From Betaproteobacteria bacterium (lineage in GTDB: Bacteria; Pseudomonadota; Gammaproteobacteria; Burkholderiales; SG8-41), in contig JAQGMI010000125.1 of assembly GCA_028292435.1 (NCBI GenBank), forward strand, positions 55,009-119,008: a stretch of 64,000 nt of DNA, in the 5' to 3' direction. Positions 9,158 through 17,875 of this stretch are shown here, piece after piece (position 1 is the stretch's first letter; each line of letters begins with the position of its first letter). Made by a program: the position numbers and the translations under genes. The notes beneath the pieces are model-generated. The model saw only the letters and a program-made list of their open reading frames with translations. It made no database searches and was not told the origin of the DNA.

Positions 9158-9628
9158 CTAACCGGAGTAGGGCGGGGGATCTCGCAGATGGCGGGCGCCC
9201 TTGTGAATCGAATACAGGCGCGCGACAGCGGGAGGAAAAATCTCGTTGCCGGCAGCGGCAACGAGATGAAACAGCGTCGGTGCGGGCGACACCAGGGTCG
9301 TGGTGCTGCCGGCGCTGAGGCAAAACGAACAGAACACGCCGTGATCAACGCATTCGCCCGACTTGGTCTCTTCGGTCGATTGATCCTGCTGCTGATGATG
9401 CTGGTGATGTTGATGCTGTTCGGATTGCGGGGCGCTGTGATGCTCGTGACCCGTGGCTGGGACCGCATCGGATTGCGCCGTCGGCACGCCCAGCATTTTG
9501 CCGAGCACCTGCGACTCGCCGGCGAAAAGAGTTGCCGCCATTGCCGGCGACAGCGCGCTAAACAGCATCAAGGCCAGCGTTATGCCGGCGGCGCGGAACA
9601 GCGTGCGGTTATTCAAGCGGCATGCCAT
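9158..9628 (-). CDS. DUF2946-type protein with histidine-rich segment
   Basis: 156 residues. An N-terminal hydrophobic segment (LNNRTLFRAAGITLALMLFS) acts as signal or anchor. A His/Gln-rich stretch around residues 60-82 (HEHHSAPQSEQHQHHQHHQ) is followed by a CSFC pair near residue 100 and a C-terminus with ARHLRDPPP, which fits the ending of DUF2946 proteins. The His-rich region and CxxC suggest metal binding in the periplasm. It is probably cotranscribed with the TonB receptor. DUF2946 has no established function; a role in copper or zinc handling is inference. Confidence 0.7.
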   Translation of the reverse strand: MACRLNNRTLFRAAGITLALMLFSALSPAMAATLFAGESQVLGKMLGVPTAQSDAVPATGHEHHSAPQSEQHQHHQHHQQQDQSTEETKSGECVDHGVFCSFCLSAGSTTTLVSPAPTLFHLVAAAGNEIFPPAVARLYSIHKGARHLRDPPPYSG

Positions 9629-9888
9629 ACGATTCGATTAGCTCTTAACTGCAGGCGTTTCCTGGAATCGCGGAAAGAACGATATTACATGGCATGATGT
9701 CGAAAACAATAAGAAAAATCCGCGGGAGGCTGGGGATTTTCCCGCAGTTCCGTCAAAAATGCACCCCAATTGTCGCAGGTCGCCAAGCTGACCGAGTAGG
9801 GATTTTTCCAAATAGAGCATTTACTTCCACCTTCCGATTGCTTTTGCGCTTGCCGGCGACCGGTGAATAACTGTTTGAGGAGATAAAA

Positions 9889-10434
9889 ATGGCACGGCTT
9901 AAACCGATTACCAGCGCCGATCAGGTGGCGCCCGCGGATCGCGGCATTGCGGAGAAAGTTATCAAGAGTCGCGGCGCAATTCAGGGGCCTTTCACGATGT
10001 TATTGCATTGTCCCGAATTGGCCGGTCATATGGTGGACGTCGGCGGCTATGTGCGCTTCGAGGGTTCGCTCGACAAGCGTGCGCGCGTGCTGGCGGCCAT
10101 GGTCGTCGCGCGCGAATTCGACGCGTTATATGTATGGGGTGCGCAGACCGGTTCAGCCCGCCGGCAAAACGTGCCTGAGACGACCATCGCCGCGATACGC
10201 GAAAAGCACTCGCGCGGGATTCCGGCAGATGACGCGCAGATCGTAGACTTCACGCGCACGCTTATCCGCAAGCATCGGGTGGACGACGCCAGCGCTCAAG
10301 CGCTACAGATACGATTCGGCGATGGGCAATTCATCGAACTGACCGGTGCGATCGGCTATTACAGCATGCTTGCGATGATGGCGAACGCGTGCGAACTCGA
10401 AGCCGGTCCCGGCGCCGAAGTGTTGGAGATGTAG
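9889..10434 (+). CDS. carboxymuconolactone decarboxylase (CMD) family protein, likely lacking the catalytic Cys/His
   Basis: 181 residues, all-helical CMD/AhpD-like fold. It follows GAGGAG at a suitable distance. The core segment ARVLAAMVVAREFDALYVWGAQTG corresponds to the family's active-site helix, but the usual Cys is absent and the position of the conserved His after WGA is Gln. Redox activity like AhpD is therefore unlikely. Family members of this type are scattered through Burkholderiales catabolic regions, usually with unknown substrate. It stands alone between the metal-uptake pair and the PEP-CTERM gene. Confidence 0.8.
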   Translation: MARLKPITSADQVAPADRGIAEKVIKSRGAIQGPFTMLLHCPELAGHMVDVGGYVRFEGSLDKRARVLAAMVVAREFDALYVWGAQTGSARRQNVPETTIAAIREKHSRGIPADDAQIVDFTRTLIRKHRVDDASAQALQIRFGDGQFIELTGAIGYYSMLAMMANACELEAGPGAEVLEM

Positions 10435-10893
10435 GACCATTCGCGCCACGGCGACCCTCGACAGGTCGGCGGCGCCAAATAACGTAATCAAAAGTGTAAC
10501 GGCCGCTTCGCACTTCGCATGTGCGAGGCCGGTCGTCGTGCGTGCAATGCGCGCGGGTATCGATTGTCGACATTGAAATTCTTTTTTCGCCGCACGATGC
10601 ACTGTGCGATTGCATTGCGCACCTGTTTAGCGCACGCATGCGTCAGTGATTACTAATCCATCATGTCGTCGCGAGACGACAGCAAAAATAATTTTTTATT
10701 GTGACGATGAAAAGTCAAGACAAGTGACAAAAAATTACACTCGTACGCTCGTCCCAATCAATTAATCATAATTATAAGAGTTACGCTGACATTCGATTCG
10801 CTTCGATTTTGGAAAGATATGCGTGCCGTAAAGCGCACGCTTTTGAAAGCGCCAGCGGCAATCTTATAAATCAATTGAAAGGAAGGATTTACT
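10435..10893. other. 459-base AT-rich regulatory region before the PEP-CTERM gene
   Basis: No coding sequence is supported. From about 10640 the sequence is much richer in A and T than its surroundings, as expected for a regulated promoter region. It contains a short perfect hairpin TGTCGTC/GACGACA at 10664-10681. A second one, GCGTGC/GCACGC at 10821-10840, is followed by TTTT and lies about 50 bases before the start codon. I looked for a sigma-54 -24/-12 element, as some PEP-CTERM genes have one, and did not find a convincing match. Confidence 0.5.
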
Positions 10894-11724
10894 ATGCGGA
10901 TCGGAAGGTTTTTAGCGGCTGCATCTGCCGCGCTGCTGCTTACCATGGCGTTTTCGGCCAAGGCAGCAATGACTCCGATTAATGTGACGTGGAACCCGTC
11001 GACAACGGGGATCACAACTCAAGGGCCGTTCAGCTTCGATAATGTCGTCCTCAACACATTCGCAACGATTGACGTGAATAGTGCGGGGACGGGGTTTACG
11101 CAGCAGGGCTTTTTGAATCTGTCGCTATTTAATCAGAACGGACTACCGACTTCGGTTCCGAACGTTGGATATCCGAGCGGGAGCCCATACAGCCTTTACA
11201 TCAGCTTTACGGGAACCGGAACGCAGACGGCGGGCGTTCCTTCAACCGGGCAGTTCACCAGTCTTACGTATTCGCTGATGGGTGCGCCCGGTGTTACGAC
11301 TTTCACTCCTAACGGATCTGGAATGTTTTCGCTCAACGGCAATGCTGGCGTCGCGCTGGCGACCGGCAGTCTCACGTCGCCGGGATCCACATCGTTGACG
11401 GTCGATGCAGGGACGGGATTGCTGTTGCCCGCCGCGCAATTGACCGCGAGCTTCGTGCCGAATCCGGCGTTCGCGAGTTTCTTCGTGAACCCGTCGGCGT
11501 CTACCCCGCTGACGGTTACTGCCGCGTTTACCAATACCGGGACGGTCGTTACATCCGCACCAATCGCCGGCGGCGGCACGCGTTTGACGCTTAACGGCGG
11601 CGGCGGCAACGCCACGCTGTCGCAAGCTGCGGCAGTGCCGGAGCCGGACACCTACGGAATGTTGCTTGCCGGCCTGGGGTTAGTCGGCTTCGTCGCGCGG
11701 CGAAAGTACAAGCGCCACGGTTAG
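10894..11724 (+). CDS. PEP-CTERM sorting-domain protein, probably flocculation-associated PepA type
   Basis: 276 residues with a signal peptide (MRIGRFLAAASAALLL...AKA). The C-terminal tripartite sorting signal starts at residue 248 with VPEPDTYGMLLAGLGLVGF and ends in a basic tail ARRKYKRHG. An exosortase (EpsH/XrtA type) would cleave it. The body is rich in Thr, Ser, Gly and Asn and contains SLYISFTGTGTQ and TSLTYSLMGAPG, a pattern I associate with the Zoogloea-type PepA floc protein. AAGGAAGG precedes the ATG. No exosortase gene lies in this window. A strong terminator follows, and then a diguanylate cyclase gene. The PEP-CTERM call is firm; the PepA label is less so. Confidence 0.85.
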   Translation: MRIGRFLAAASAALLLTMAFSAKAAMTPINVTWNPSTTGITTQGPFSFDNVVLNTFATIDVNSAGTGFTQQGFLNLSLFNQNGLPTSVPNVGYPSGSPYSLYISFTGTGTQTAGVPSTGQFTSLTYSLMGAPGVTTFTPNGSGMFSLNGNAGVALATGSLTSPGSTSLTVDAGTGLLLPAAQLTASFVPNPAFASFFVNPSASTPLTVTAAFTNTGTVVTSAPIAGGGTRLTLNGGGGNATLSQAAAVPEPDTYGMLLAGLGLVGFVARRKYKRHG

Positions 11725-11743
11725 AAGTCGTTACATGCAATGG

Positions 11744-11778
11744 AAAAAAGCCGGCTCTGACAAAGCCGGCTTTTTTTT
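11744..11778 (+). terminator. Rho-independent terminator after the PEP-CTERM gene
   Basis: Stem AAGCCGGCT/AAGCCGGCTT around loop CTGACA, with A-run before and T-run after (11771-11778). It is a textbook intrinsic terminator and may work in both directions. Confidence 0.93.
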
Positions 11779-11909
11779 GGTTTCAATGAGGTCGCAGAAA
11801 ACTGGAGGAAGACCCGACAGGGTGGCTCTGCCACATTGAGATCGAGTCAACCGGGGTGTATGCCAACGTGATAATGTCTTGGCCACGTCTATTAGGGAGA
11901 CGTCGGTTC

Positions 11910-13100
11910 ATGGCTGCATTTTCTTCGGTCGAGAGAACAATAGGTTGGGGATTCATGGCCTCCTTGTTCGGCATGCTCGCGCTGGCGCTGGTCGCGTATA
12001 GCGTTTCCAAAGAGGAAATTGAATCCGCCGACTGGGTGGCGAGTACCGAAGAAATTATCGGGACGCTCGAGGAAATCCAGCGCGCCGCGCTCGACACCGA
12101 ATCCACGGCTCGTGCTTATCTTATTTCCGGAGATCCCGAGCTCTTGAATGAATATGCGAACCTGAAGCCGCTGATCAGCGAGAGAATCGCGGAATTCAGA
12201 AAGCTAACCGGCGATAACTTGACCCAGCAGCAGCGCGCCGACGATCTGCTCGCCGCGGTCCACTTGCGATTTGTCAGCATGACCAGGCTCATGGAGCGAC
12301 GGCGCGTCGAGGGATTCAATTCAGTCGCGGGCGAGGCGGGGATCGGCAAGGGGCGCGAGCAGATGAACGCCATCAAAGCCGACATCCGTGAAATGGTCGC
12401 GGAACAAGAACGTATCTTGAAGCTGCGAAAAAAGACGCGTGACAAGAGCGTTCATGTTGTCTGGGCAACGATTGCCGTCATGGTGGTGCTGGGTGCGAGC
12501 ATGCTCACCTGGATTTTTTACCAGACGCTGGTCGCCGTTCGCCAGCGGCAGCACGCGGAAGAGCGCGCGAACCATCTCGCGCACCACGACGCATTAACCG
12601 GATTGCCCAATCGGCGCTTGCTGCAAGACCGGCTGGCGCAGGCGATGACGGCCGCCACGCGGCACGGCCACTTGCTCGCGATCATGTATCTCGATCTCGA
12701 TGGCTTCAAGACGATCAACGACAGCCTCGGCCACGATATCGGCGACGAACTATTAAAAGAGGTCGCGCAGCGGTTGCTGTCCACGCTGCGCCAGGAAGAC
12801 ACCGCCGTCAGGCTCGGCGGCGACGAATTTGTCGTCGGCCTCATGCGCTTGAATCAACCCGCCGATGCAGAAGCCGCCGCACGCAAGCTCATTGACGCGC
12901 TCGGCAAGCCGTATCACCTGGCTGGACATGATGTCGTTGTTACGACGAGCATTGGCATCAGCGTGTTTCCCGGCAACGTGAAAACGAGCGACGAACTGCT
13001 CAAGCATGCGGATGCGGCTTTGTATAAAGCGAAAACGGCGGGAAAGAACCGCTATTGTTTTTCCGCGGACAAGGCGGATGTGGCGGAAGCGGTGGTGTGA
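11910..13100 (+). CDS. membrane diguanylate cyclase with CHASE3-like sensor
   Basis: 396 residues from the ATG at 11910, chosen because GGGAGA lies 9 bases before it; ATGs at 11856 and 11874 are in frame but lack a ribosome site. TM1 lies near residues 10-32. A helical CHASE3-like periplasmic domain carries ARAYLISGDPELL. TM2 lies near residues 183-205. The GGDEF domain then shows DALTGLPNRR, YLDLDGFKTIND and an intact GGDEF at 303-307. An RxxD inhibitory site (RQED) lies exactly five residues upstream. The enzyme should make cyclic di-GMP from GTP with product inhibition. Its place next to the PEP-CTERM protein suggests a biofilm or floc link. Confidence 0.92.
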   Translation: MAAFSSVERTIGWGFMASLFGMLALALVAYSVSKEEIESADWVASTEEIIGTLEEIQRAALDTESTARAYLISGDPELLNEYANLKPLISERIAEFRKLTGDNLTQQQRADDLLAAVHLRFVSMTRLMERRRVEGFNSVAGEAGIGKGREQMNAIKADIREMVAEQERILKLRKKTRDKSVHVVWATIAVMVVLGASMLTWIFYQTLVAVRQRQHAEERANHLAHHDALTGLPNRRLLQDRLAQAMTAATRHGHLLAIMYLDLDGFKTINDSLGHDIGDELLKEVAQRLLSTLRQEDTAVRLGGDEFVVGLMRLNQPADAEAAARKLIDALGKPYHLAGHDVVVTTSIGISVFPGNVKTSDELLKHADAALYKAKTAGKNRYCFSADKADVAEAVV

Positions 13101-13164
13101 TGGGGATTTACGAGGGAAGTTGAAGCGTTAATTGCAATCTTGTCTTTCGGCGTTTGGAACGTGG

Positions 13165-14121
13165 CTATTCAAACTTCGCCCCCGAAGCCTTCGCGACCTT
13201 CCCCCACTTGGCAATCTCGTGCCGAATAAATTTGCGCATCTGCTCAGGCGATCCCTCGAGCGGTTCCGCACCCTGCGCATTAAGCTTCGCACGCAGGTCG
13301 TCGAGATGCGTACTGCGCACCACGGCTTGATTCAGGCGCGCCACGATGTCACGCGGCGTATTGGCGGGCGCCATGATTCCGTACCAGGTGCCGGACTCGA
13401 ATCCGGACATGCCGGCTTCAGCGAACGTCGGCAACTCGGGCGCGATCGCACTGCGCCTGGCGGTGGTGATGGCAATGCCGCGCAGGCGCCCGTTTCTCAC
13501 ATTGGGCATGACGGTCAGCGTATTGCCGCACGTCATGGACACGCTGCCGCCGATGACGTCAGTGACTGCGGGCACCATGCCTTTGTAAGGGATGTGCAGG
13601 ATATCGACGCCAGCCAGCATCTTGAAAAGTTCGAACGCGAGATGCGGCGAACTGCCGGTGCCCGGTGTTGCGTAGGTCAATTGGCCGGGCTTCGCTTTCG
13701 CGAGTGCAATCACTTCCTGCAACGTCGTTGCGGGCAAAGCCGGATGCACGGCGAGCACGAATGGCGCCGAGGCGATCATGGCCACCGGCGAGAAATCCCG
13801 ATTGATGTCGTATGAAATCCTGCTGAAGATCGTCTGGCTGATCGCCATTGCAGCAGTCGCGCTTAGCAGCGTGTAACCATCCGGCGGTGCGTGCGCCGCG
13901 AGGTCAACGCCGATGTTCCCTGCCGCGCCCGCACGGTTGTCGATCACGAATTGCTGGCCGAATGATTTTGCGAGTTCCGCCGTGACGATCCGCGTTGCAA
14001 TATCGACGCCGGCGCCCGGCGGAAAATTCACGATCACCCGCACCGGCCGATTCGGGTAACTATCAGCGGCGATCGCCCGCGTGCAGAGCAGACCGAGAAG
14101 CAAAGCGATGGCTGATTTCAT
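13165..14121 (-). CDS. Bug/TctC-family periplasmic solute-binding protein
   Basis: 318 residues from the ATG at 14121, where GGAGG stands 7 bases upstream. The open frame runs on far upstream but that part shadows the PQQ dehydrogenase. Signal peptide MKSAIALLLGLLCTRAIAA, then YPNRPVRVIVNFPPGAGVD, the DNRAGAAGNIG loop, PPDGYTLL, HIPYKGMVPA and KWGKVAKASGAKFE at the end. It lies downstream of the PQQ dehydrogenase on the same strand but behind that gene's terminator, so it may have its own promoter. Convergent with the diguanylate cyclase. Ligand unknown. Confidence 0.9.
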   Translation of the reverse strand: MKSAIALLLGLLCTRAIAADSYPNRPVRVIVNFPPGAGVDIATRIVTAELAKSFGQQFVIDNRAGAAGNIGVDLAAHAPPDGYTLLSATAAMAISQTIFSRISYDINRDFSPVAMIASAPFVLAVHPALPATTLQEVIALAKAKPGQLTYATPGTGSSPHLAFELFKMLAGVDILHIPYKGMVPAVTDVIGGSVSMTCGNTLTVMPNVRNGRLRGIAITTARRSAIAPELPTFAEAGMSGFESGTWYGIMAPANTPRDIVARLNQAVVRSTHLDDLRAKLNAQGAEPLEGSPEQMRKFIRHEIAKWGKVAKASGAKFE

Positions 14122-14293
14122 CGATGTCCTCCGTAACCGATAGGCGATTCTAACGCCGAGGCCGAAATGAAGTAGGCGGGTGGCTTTCGAATGCCAGGCA
14201 ACCACACGCCTTGAATCCGAAATCAACGCCGCTGCATGCCGTTTTCCCCCGTGTGAGATGCGAGTAACACAGACGTTCGAAACGGAGACGCGC

Positions 14294-14326
14294 AAAAAAA
14301 ACGGCGGGCAAAAACCCCGCCGTTTT
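14294..14326 (-). terminator. Rho-independent terminator of the PQQ dehydrogenase gene
   Basis: Stem ACGGCGGG (14301-14308) and CCCGCCGT (14316-14323) around a 7-base loop. On the minus strand the second arm is followed by a run of eight T. It lies 17 bases past the stop codon at 14343. Confidence 0.88.
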
Positions 14327-14342
14327 AACTCGATGTGTGCGA

Positions 14343-16019
14343 CTACTCGGGCAGCAGCGCGAAAGTCCAGACCATGCCGCCGAGCGGCACTCGCTCGCGT
14401 AATTCCGCCGGCGTGTTCGGTGCGCCGCCGCCGCGGCCCGACATCACCGTCACGTACTGGCGTCCTTTGTGCGTGTAGGTGACTGCGGGTGCGTTGATCG
14501 CTGAACCGGTTTGGTACTGCCACAGCATCTTGCCGTTTTCGGCATCGATGGCGACGACCTCGCCGGTTTGTTTGCCGCTGAACAAGACTCCGCCACCGGT
14601 CGACAGCATGCCGCCCCACTGCATGTAATCATCGAGCGGAATTTTCCATTTCGGTTTGGCGGTCAGCGGATCCACCGCCATATAAAAGCCCTCGGGCACG
14701 CCGGTTGTCCGCGGCGGCACCGAAGTCTGCACGCCCATGAAACGCTGGCCCGGCTCGAACTTGCCGATGGGCGCGAACTTGAAAATGCGCGGGTGATTCG
14801 CCGCGTTCATGTAAAGCAGCCCGGTATTCGGATTGAATGCCATCGGCACCCAGTTCTTGCCGCCGCGCGGGCCCGGCCAGAATTCGACTTGTTCTCCTGC
14901 CATCGCGCGCTTGAGCAGATCGGTAAAGACCGGCCGCCCGGTGGCGAGATCGATGCGCTCGGCCCAGTTCTGTTTCGCGAATTCGTTGGCGGCGATCAGC
15001 TTGCCGGTCGCGCGATCGATCACGTACAGAAACGCGTTCTTGTCCGCATGCATCAGCACTTTGCGTGTCGCGCCGTTGACCTTGATGTCGGCGAGAATGT
15101 TTTCGTTCACGCCGTCGAAATCGAACGGATCGCCGGGCGTGAATTGATAATGCCAGGCGATTTCGCCCGTCTTCGGCCGCACGGCGATGACCGATGCGAT
15201 GTAGAGGCTGTCGCCCGGACGATCGATCGGATTCCAGGCGCCGCCGTTGCCGGTGCCCCAATAGGTCAGATCGAGTTCGGGATCGTACGAGCCGGTGATC
15301 CACGTTGTGCCGCCGCCGTTCTTGTACGCCTCGCTGTTTTTCGGCCACGATTCGGAACCCGGCTCGCCCGGCGCCGGTATCGTATAGCGGCGCCATAAAT
15401 GCTTGCCCGTTTCAGGGTCCCAGCCGTCGAGAAAGCCGCGCACGCCGAATTCGGCGCCCGACATGCCTGAGATGAGCACCCCGTTCGCGATCATCGGCGC
15501 CGCGATGCCGGAGATGCCTTCTTTCCATTCGGCAAATTTTTGCTTCCACAGCACCTTGCCCGTTTTCAGGTCCATCGCGCGCACGTGCGCGTCAATCGTC
15601 ACCCGGAAAAGCCTGCCGTTGTAGATGGCGGCGCCCTTGTTCGAAACGCCGCAGCACACCACGCGCAGCGATTCCGCGTCCCAGTCTTCCGCGGTGCGCC
15701 AGATCTGGCGGCCGGTTTCAACCTCGATCGCTGCGGTCCACTTCGCGTTCGTTACATACATCACGCCGTTGTAGATGAGCGGCTGTGCCTGTTCGCCGTA
15801 ATGACTTTCGGTGCTGTAGCTCCACACCGGCACGAGGCGGCGGATATTTTTGGTGTTGATCTGGGAGAGCGGGCTATGGCGGTGCTGGCTATAGCCCATG
15901 CCATAGGTGGTGATGTTGTCGGTGTTCTTGCCATCGTTAAGCAGATCGCTCGCGGTTTGCGCATGAGCGGTGGTGCTCAGCGCGAGGCCCAGCGCGGCAA
16001 GCAGGCGTAGGTATTTCAT
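14343..16019 (-). CDS. PQQ-dependent alcohol dehydrogenase with lanthanide-type metal site
   Basis: 558 residues, periplasmic (signal peptide ends AHA, residue 20). Eight-bladed propeller with repeated TGxxxW docking motifs (ETGRQIW, KTGKVLW, ETGKHLW, KTGEIAW, ENGKMLW). A vicinal Cys pair lies at 122-123, Glu190 in GAEFGVRG, Asn258 in WGTGNGG, and catalytic Asp300 in PFDFDGVNEN. Asp302, two residues on, is the extra ligand known from XoxF and PedH enzymes that use rare earths; calcium enzymes usually have Ala or Ser there. It lacks a cytochrome domain, so it needs a separate c-type cytochrome. AAAGGAGGAATC precedes the ATG. Alcohol substrate unknown. Confidence 0.9.
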   Translation of the reverse strand: MKYLRLLAALGLALSTTAHAQTASDLLNDGKNTDNITTYGMGYSQHRHSPLSQINTKNIRRLVPVWSYSTESHYGEQAQPLIYNGVMYVTNAKWTAAIEVETGRQIWRTAEDWDAESLRVVCCGVSNKGAAIYNGRLFRVTIDAHVRAMDLKTGKVLWKQKFAEWKEGISGIAAPMIANGVLISGMSGAEFGVRGFLDGWDPETGKHLWRRYTIPAPGEPGSESWPKNSEAYKNGGGTTWITGSYDPELDLTYWGTGNGGAWNPIDRPGDSLYIASVIAVRPKTGEIAWHYQFTPGDPFDFDGVNENILADIKVNGATRKVLMHADKNAFLYVIDRATGKLIAANEFAKQNWAERIDLATGRPVFTDLLKRAMAGEQVEFWPGPRGGKNWVPMAFNPNTGLLYMNAANHPRIFKFAPIGKFEPGQRFMGVQTSVPPRTTGVPEGFYMAVDPLTAKPKWKIPLDDYMQWGGMLSTGGGVLFSGKQTGEVVAIDAENGKMLWQYQTGSAINAPAVTYTHKGRQYVTVMSGRGGGAPNTPAELRERVPLGGMVWTFALLPE

Positions 16020-16218
16020 TGATTCCTCCTTTATGGTTTTGCTTTTGTAATACCAGGATGTGCGCGGCGCATCGCGCGCGGTTCATCCGGTGCGGACATT
16101 CTAGCGGTAATGGCGGCGCGCGACGTCGGCGGCTATAAAGTCAGCGCGCCATGGTCGGCGTTTAGCCTACATACGCGTAAGAGTTCCGGCTGTAGATTTA
16201 AGGGCAGGTTGACCGCCC

Positions 16219-16857
16219 ATGACTGACGACGAAATCAAACAAGCGATTAAGGACGAAGTTAAAACGACCGCGGTCGATCCGCGGCTGGTGGCGTTCGAAA
16301 CCGTCACTATGAATGCGTGGCATTCGAACCGCATGGAGTTCGATAAAAGCCTGCTGACGCTTTCCGCGGGCGGCATCGCGCTTAGCATAACGCTGCTTAC
16401 CCAATTTGGAATTGCATCTGAACTTGTCTTGCGTGCGCTCGAAGCGGCAGTCACCGCGTTCGCGGCGTCGGCCTTATGCATCTTTATTATTTACAAGCGG
16501 AACGCCGCTTACCTTATAACAACGTTTTCGGCGGTCGCTGAGGGCGCTACGGGATTGAAGCGGCTCGATTTCGCGGCGGCTTCATTGGTCGCGCTTGGCG
16601 TCGTTTTTCTTTCCTACGGCGGCATCCTGTCCGCGGAATTTAAATTTCGAAAGGAGCAAAACATGACGAAAACAATTCAACCGCCGGTTGGCGTGGTGAC
16701 GCCGGATAAATTGCATGAAGGCAGCGTCGAGCAGTGGGAGACATTCAGGCCGGCGAAACCGCAGGAATCGAAGCCCGCCGAACAACAAAAAAAACCGACC
16801 GAAACAGAAAAGCCCGCTGCGGAACCGGTTAAGAAGGAAAAACCAGCCGGTAAATAA
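16219..16857 (+). CDS. unknown three-helix membrane protein with Pro/Lys-rich tail
   Basis: 212 residues that I do not recognise. A charged N-terminus (residues 1-38) is followed by three hydrophobic segments near 44-64, 70-92 and 118-138, the first reading LTLSAGGIALSITLL. The last 75 residues are hydrophilic and rich in Pro, Lys and Glu (KPAEQQKKPTETEKP), likely disordered and cytoplasmic or periplasmic. The ribosome site is weak. The arrangement resembles small membrane proteins of unknown role in proteobacteria. It is divergent from the PQQ dehydrogenase, 199 bases away. Confidence 0.7.
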   Translation: MTDDEIKQAIKDEVKTTAVDPRLVAFETVTMNAWHSNRMEFDKSLLTLSAGGIALSITLLTQFGIASELVLRALEAAVTAFAASALCIFIIYKRNAAYLITTFSAVAEGATGLKRLDFAAASLVALGVVFLSYGGILSAEFKFRKEQNMTKTIQPPVGVVTPDKLHEGSVEQWETFRPAKPQESKPAEQQKKPTETEKPAAEPVKKEKPAGK

Positions 16858-17092
16858 GCCGCGCGAAATTCCGCGTGCGATCCGTCTCACCGCATGCGGG
16901 AAGACCGGCAGAACTGTGTATGTTCGCCGCAATGATTCTGCTTGCGGCAGATTCACCCCGCCCATGAGACGGCAAATGGGCACGACGTTGCGAGTGCCGG
17001 CGTCGCCGGCCTGCGCAGCTTGAAATAACGAAGCACCGGCGTATATTCGGGTTTCTTTCGAATCGCGATCGTTATTTTCTGGAGAGCCCCTC

Positions 17093-17875
17093 ATGTACGG
17101 ATGGCGCGGCCGCATCGGCCTGCTCGCAACGGCGATCAATACCGTGATGGAACCGGAGTTCTGGCAGCTCGCGCCACCCGGCGTATCGATCCACACTACT
17201 CGCGTGCCGACCGAGCGCGCGGGCACGCCCGAAGCGCTGCGCGAAATGGAAGCGGCGAGTCTCGCCGCGGCCGCCGACGTCGCCAAAGGCGAGCCGGGCG
17301 TCGTGGTATGGGGTTGCACGAGCAGCAGCTTCTATGAAGGCCCGGCGGGCAATGAACGCGTCAAGCGCGAACTCTCCGCGGTCGTCAAAGCGCCCGCGGT
17401 TACGGCCGCGGGCGCGATGGCCGATTGCCTCATCGCAAATGGCATCAAGCGTGTCAACGTCGTGACACCGTACGTCGAAACGACGAACGAGCGGCTCAGG
17501 CAATTTCTCGCCGCGTGCGGAATCGAGGTCGTGCAGCTCGCGACCTTCGACATGCTCGACATGTTCGACCATGCCAAGATCGAACCCGCCGACATTTATG
17601 CCAAAGCCAAAACACTTGATCACTCGAAAGCCGAAGCGACGTTCATCGCCTGCACGCAGGTGCGCGCGCTTGAAGTCGTCGATCTCCTCGAGCAGGACAT
17701 CGGCAAGCCCGTCTATTCGGTGAACCAGGCGTGCGCGTGGCAGGCGTTCGCCCTGCTCGGCATCGATCCCGGCATCAGGAATCGCGGCAGCCTGCTGCGT
17801 TCACTGGGCGAGCCGCACGCCGGCGCAGGGCAAAACAGGCTCGCGCGCACGCCAGGCAGGCAGGGCGCCGCCTGA
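17093..17875 (+). CDS. Asp/Glu racemase superfamily enzyme (maleate isomerase/arylmalonate decarboxylase type)
   Basis: 260 residues. Two-domain racemase fold with Cys75 in VVWGCTSSSF and Cys187 in FIACTQVRA. Both catalytic cysteines are present, as in maleate isomerase and racemases; arylmalonate decarboxylase keeps only one. Substrate is probably a small dicarboxylate or malonate derivative. GGAGAG precedes the ATG. The last 20 or so residues (GAGQNRLARTPGRQGAA) are low-complexity and unlike the family core, so the C-terminus may be a local extension. The stop codon abuts the start of the SemiSWEET gene, which suggests translational coupling. Confidence 0.82.
   Translation: MYGWRGRIGLLATAINTVMEPEFWQLAPPGVSIHTTRVPTERAGTPEALREMEAASLAAAADVAKGEPGVVVWGCTSSSFYEGPAGNERVKRELSAVVKAPAVTAAGAMADCLIANGIKRVNVVTPYVETTNERLRQFLAACGIEVVQLATFDMLDMFDHAKIEPADIYAKAKTLDHSKAEATFIACTQVRALEVVDLLEQDIGKPVYSVNQACAWQAFALLGIDPGIRNRGSLLRSLGEPHAGAGQNRLARTPGRQGAA

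Noticed and set aside
9638..9820. A 60-codon frame upstream of the CMD gene
   Set aside because: No ribosome site and no conserved pattern; it lies in a promoter region between divergent genes.
10780..10893. A sigma-54 type -24/-12 promoter before the PEP-CTERM gene
   Set aside because: GG and GC dinucleotides occur but not with the required spacing of ten bases between them.
14122..14619. A long N-terminal extension of the Bug frame up to 14619
   Set aside because: It overlaps the PQQ dehydrogenase gene and its terminator; composition is Arg-rich as in antisense frames, and the clear ribosome site and signal peptide begin at 14121.
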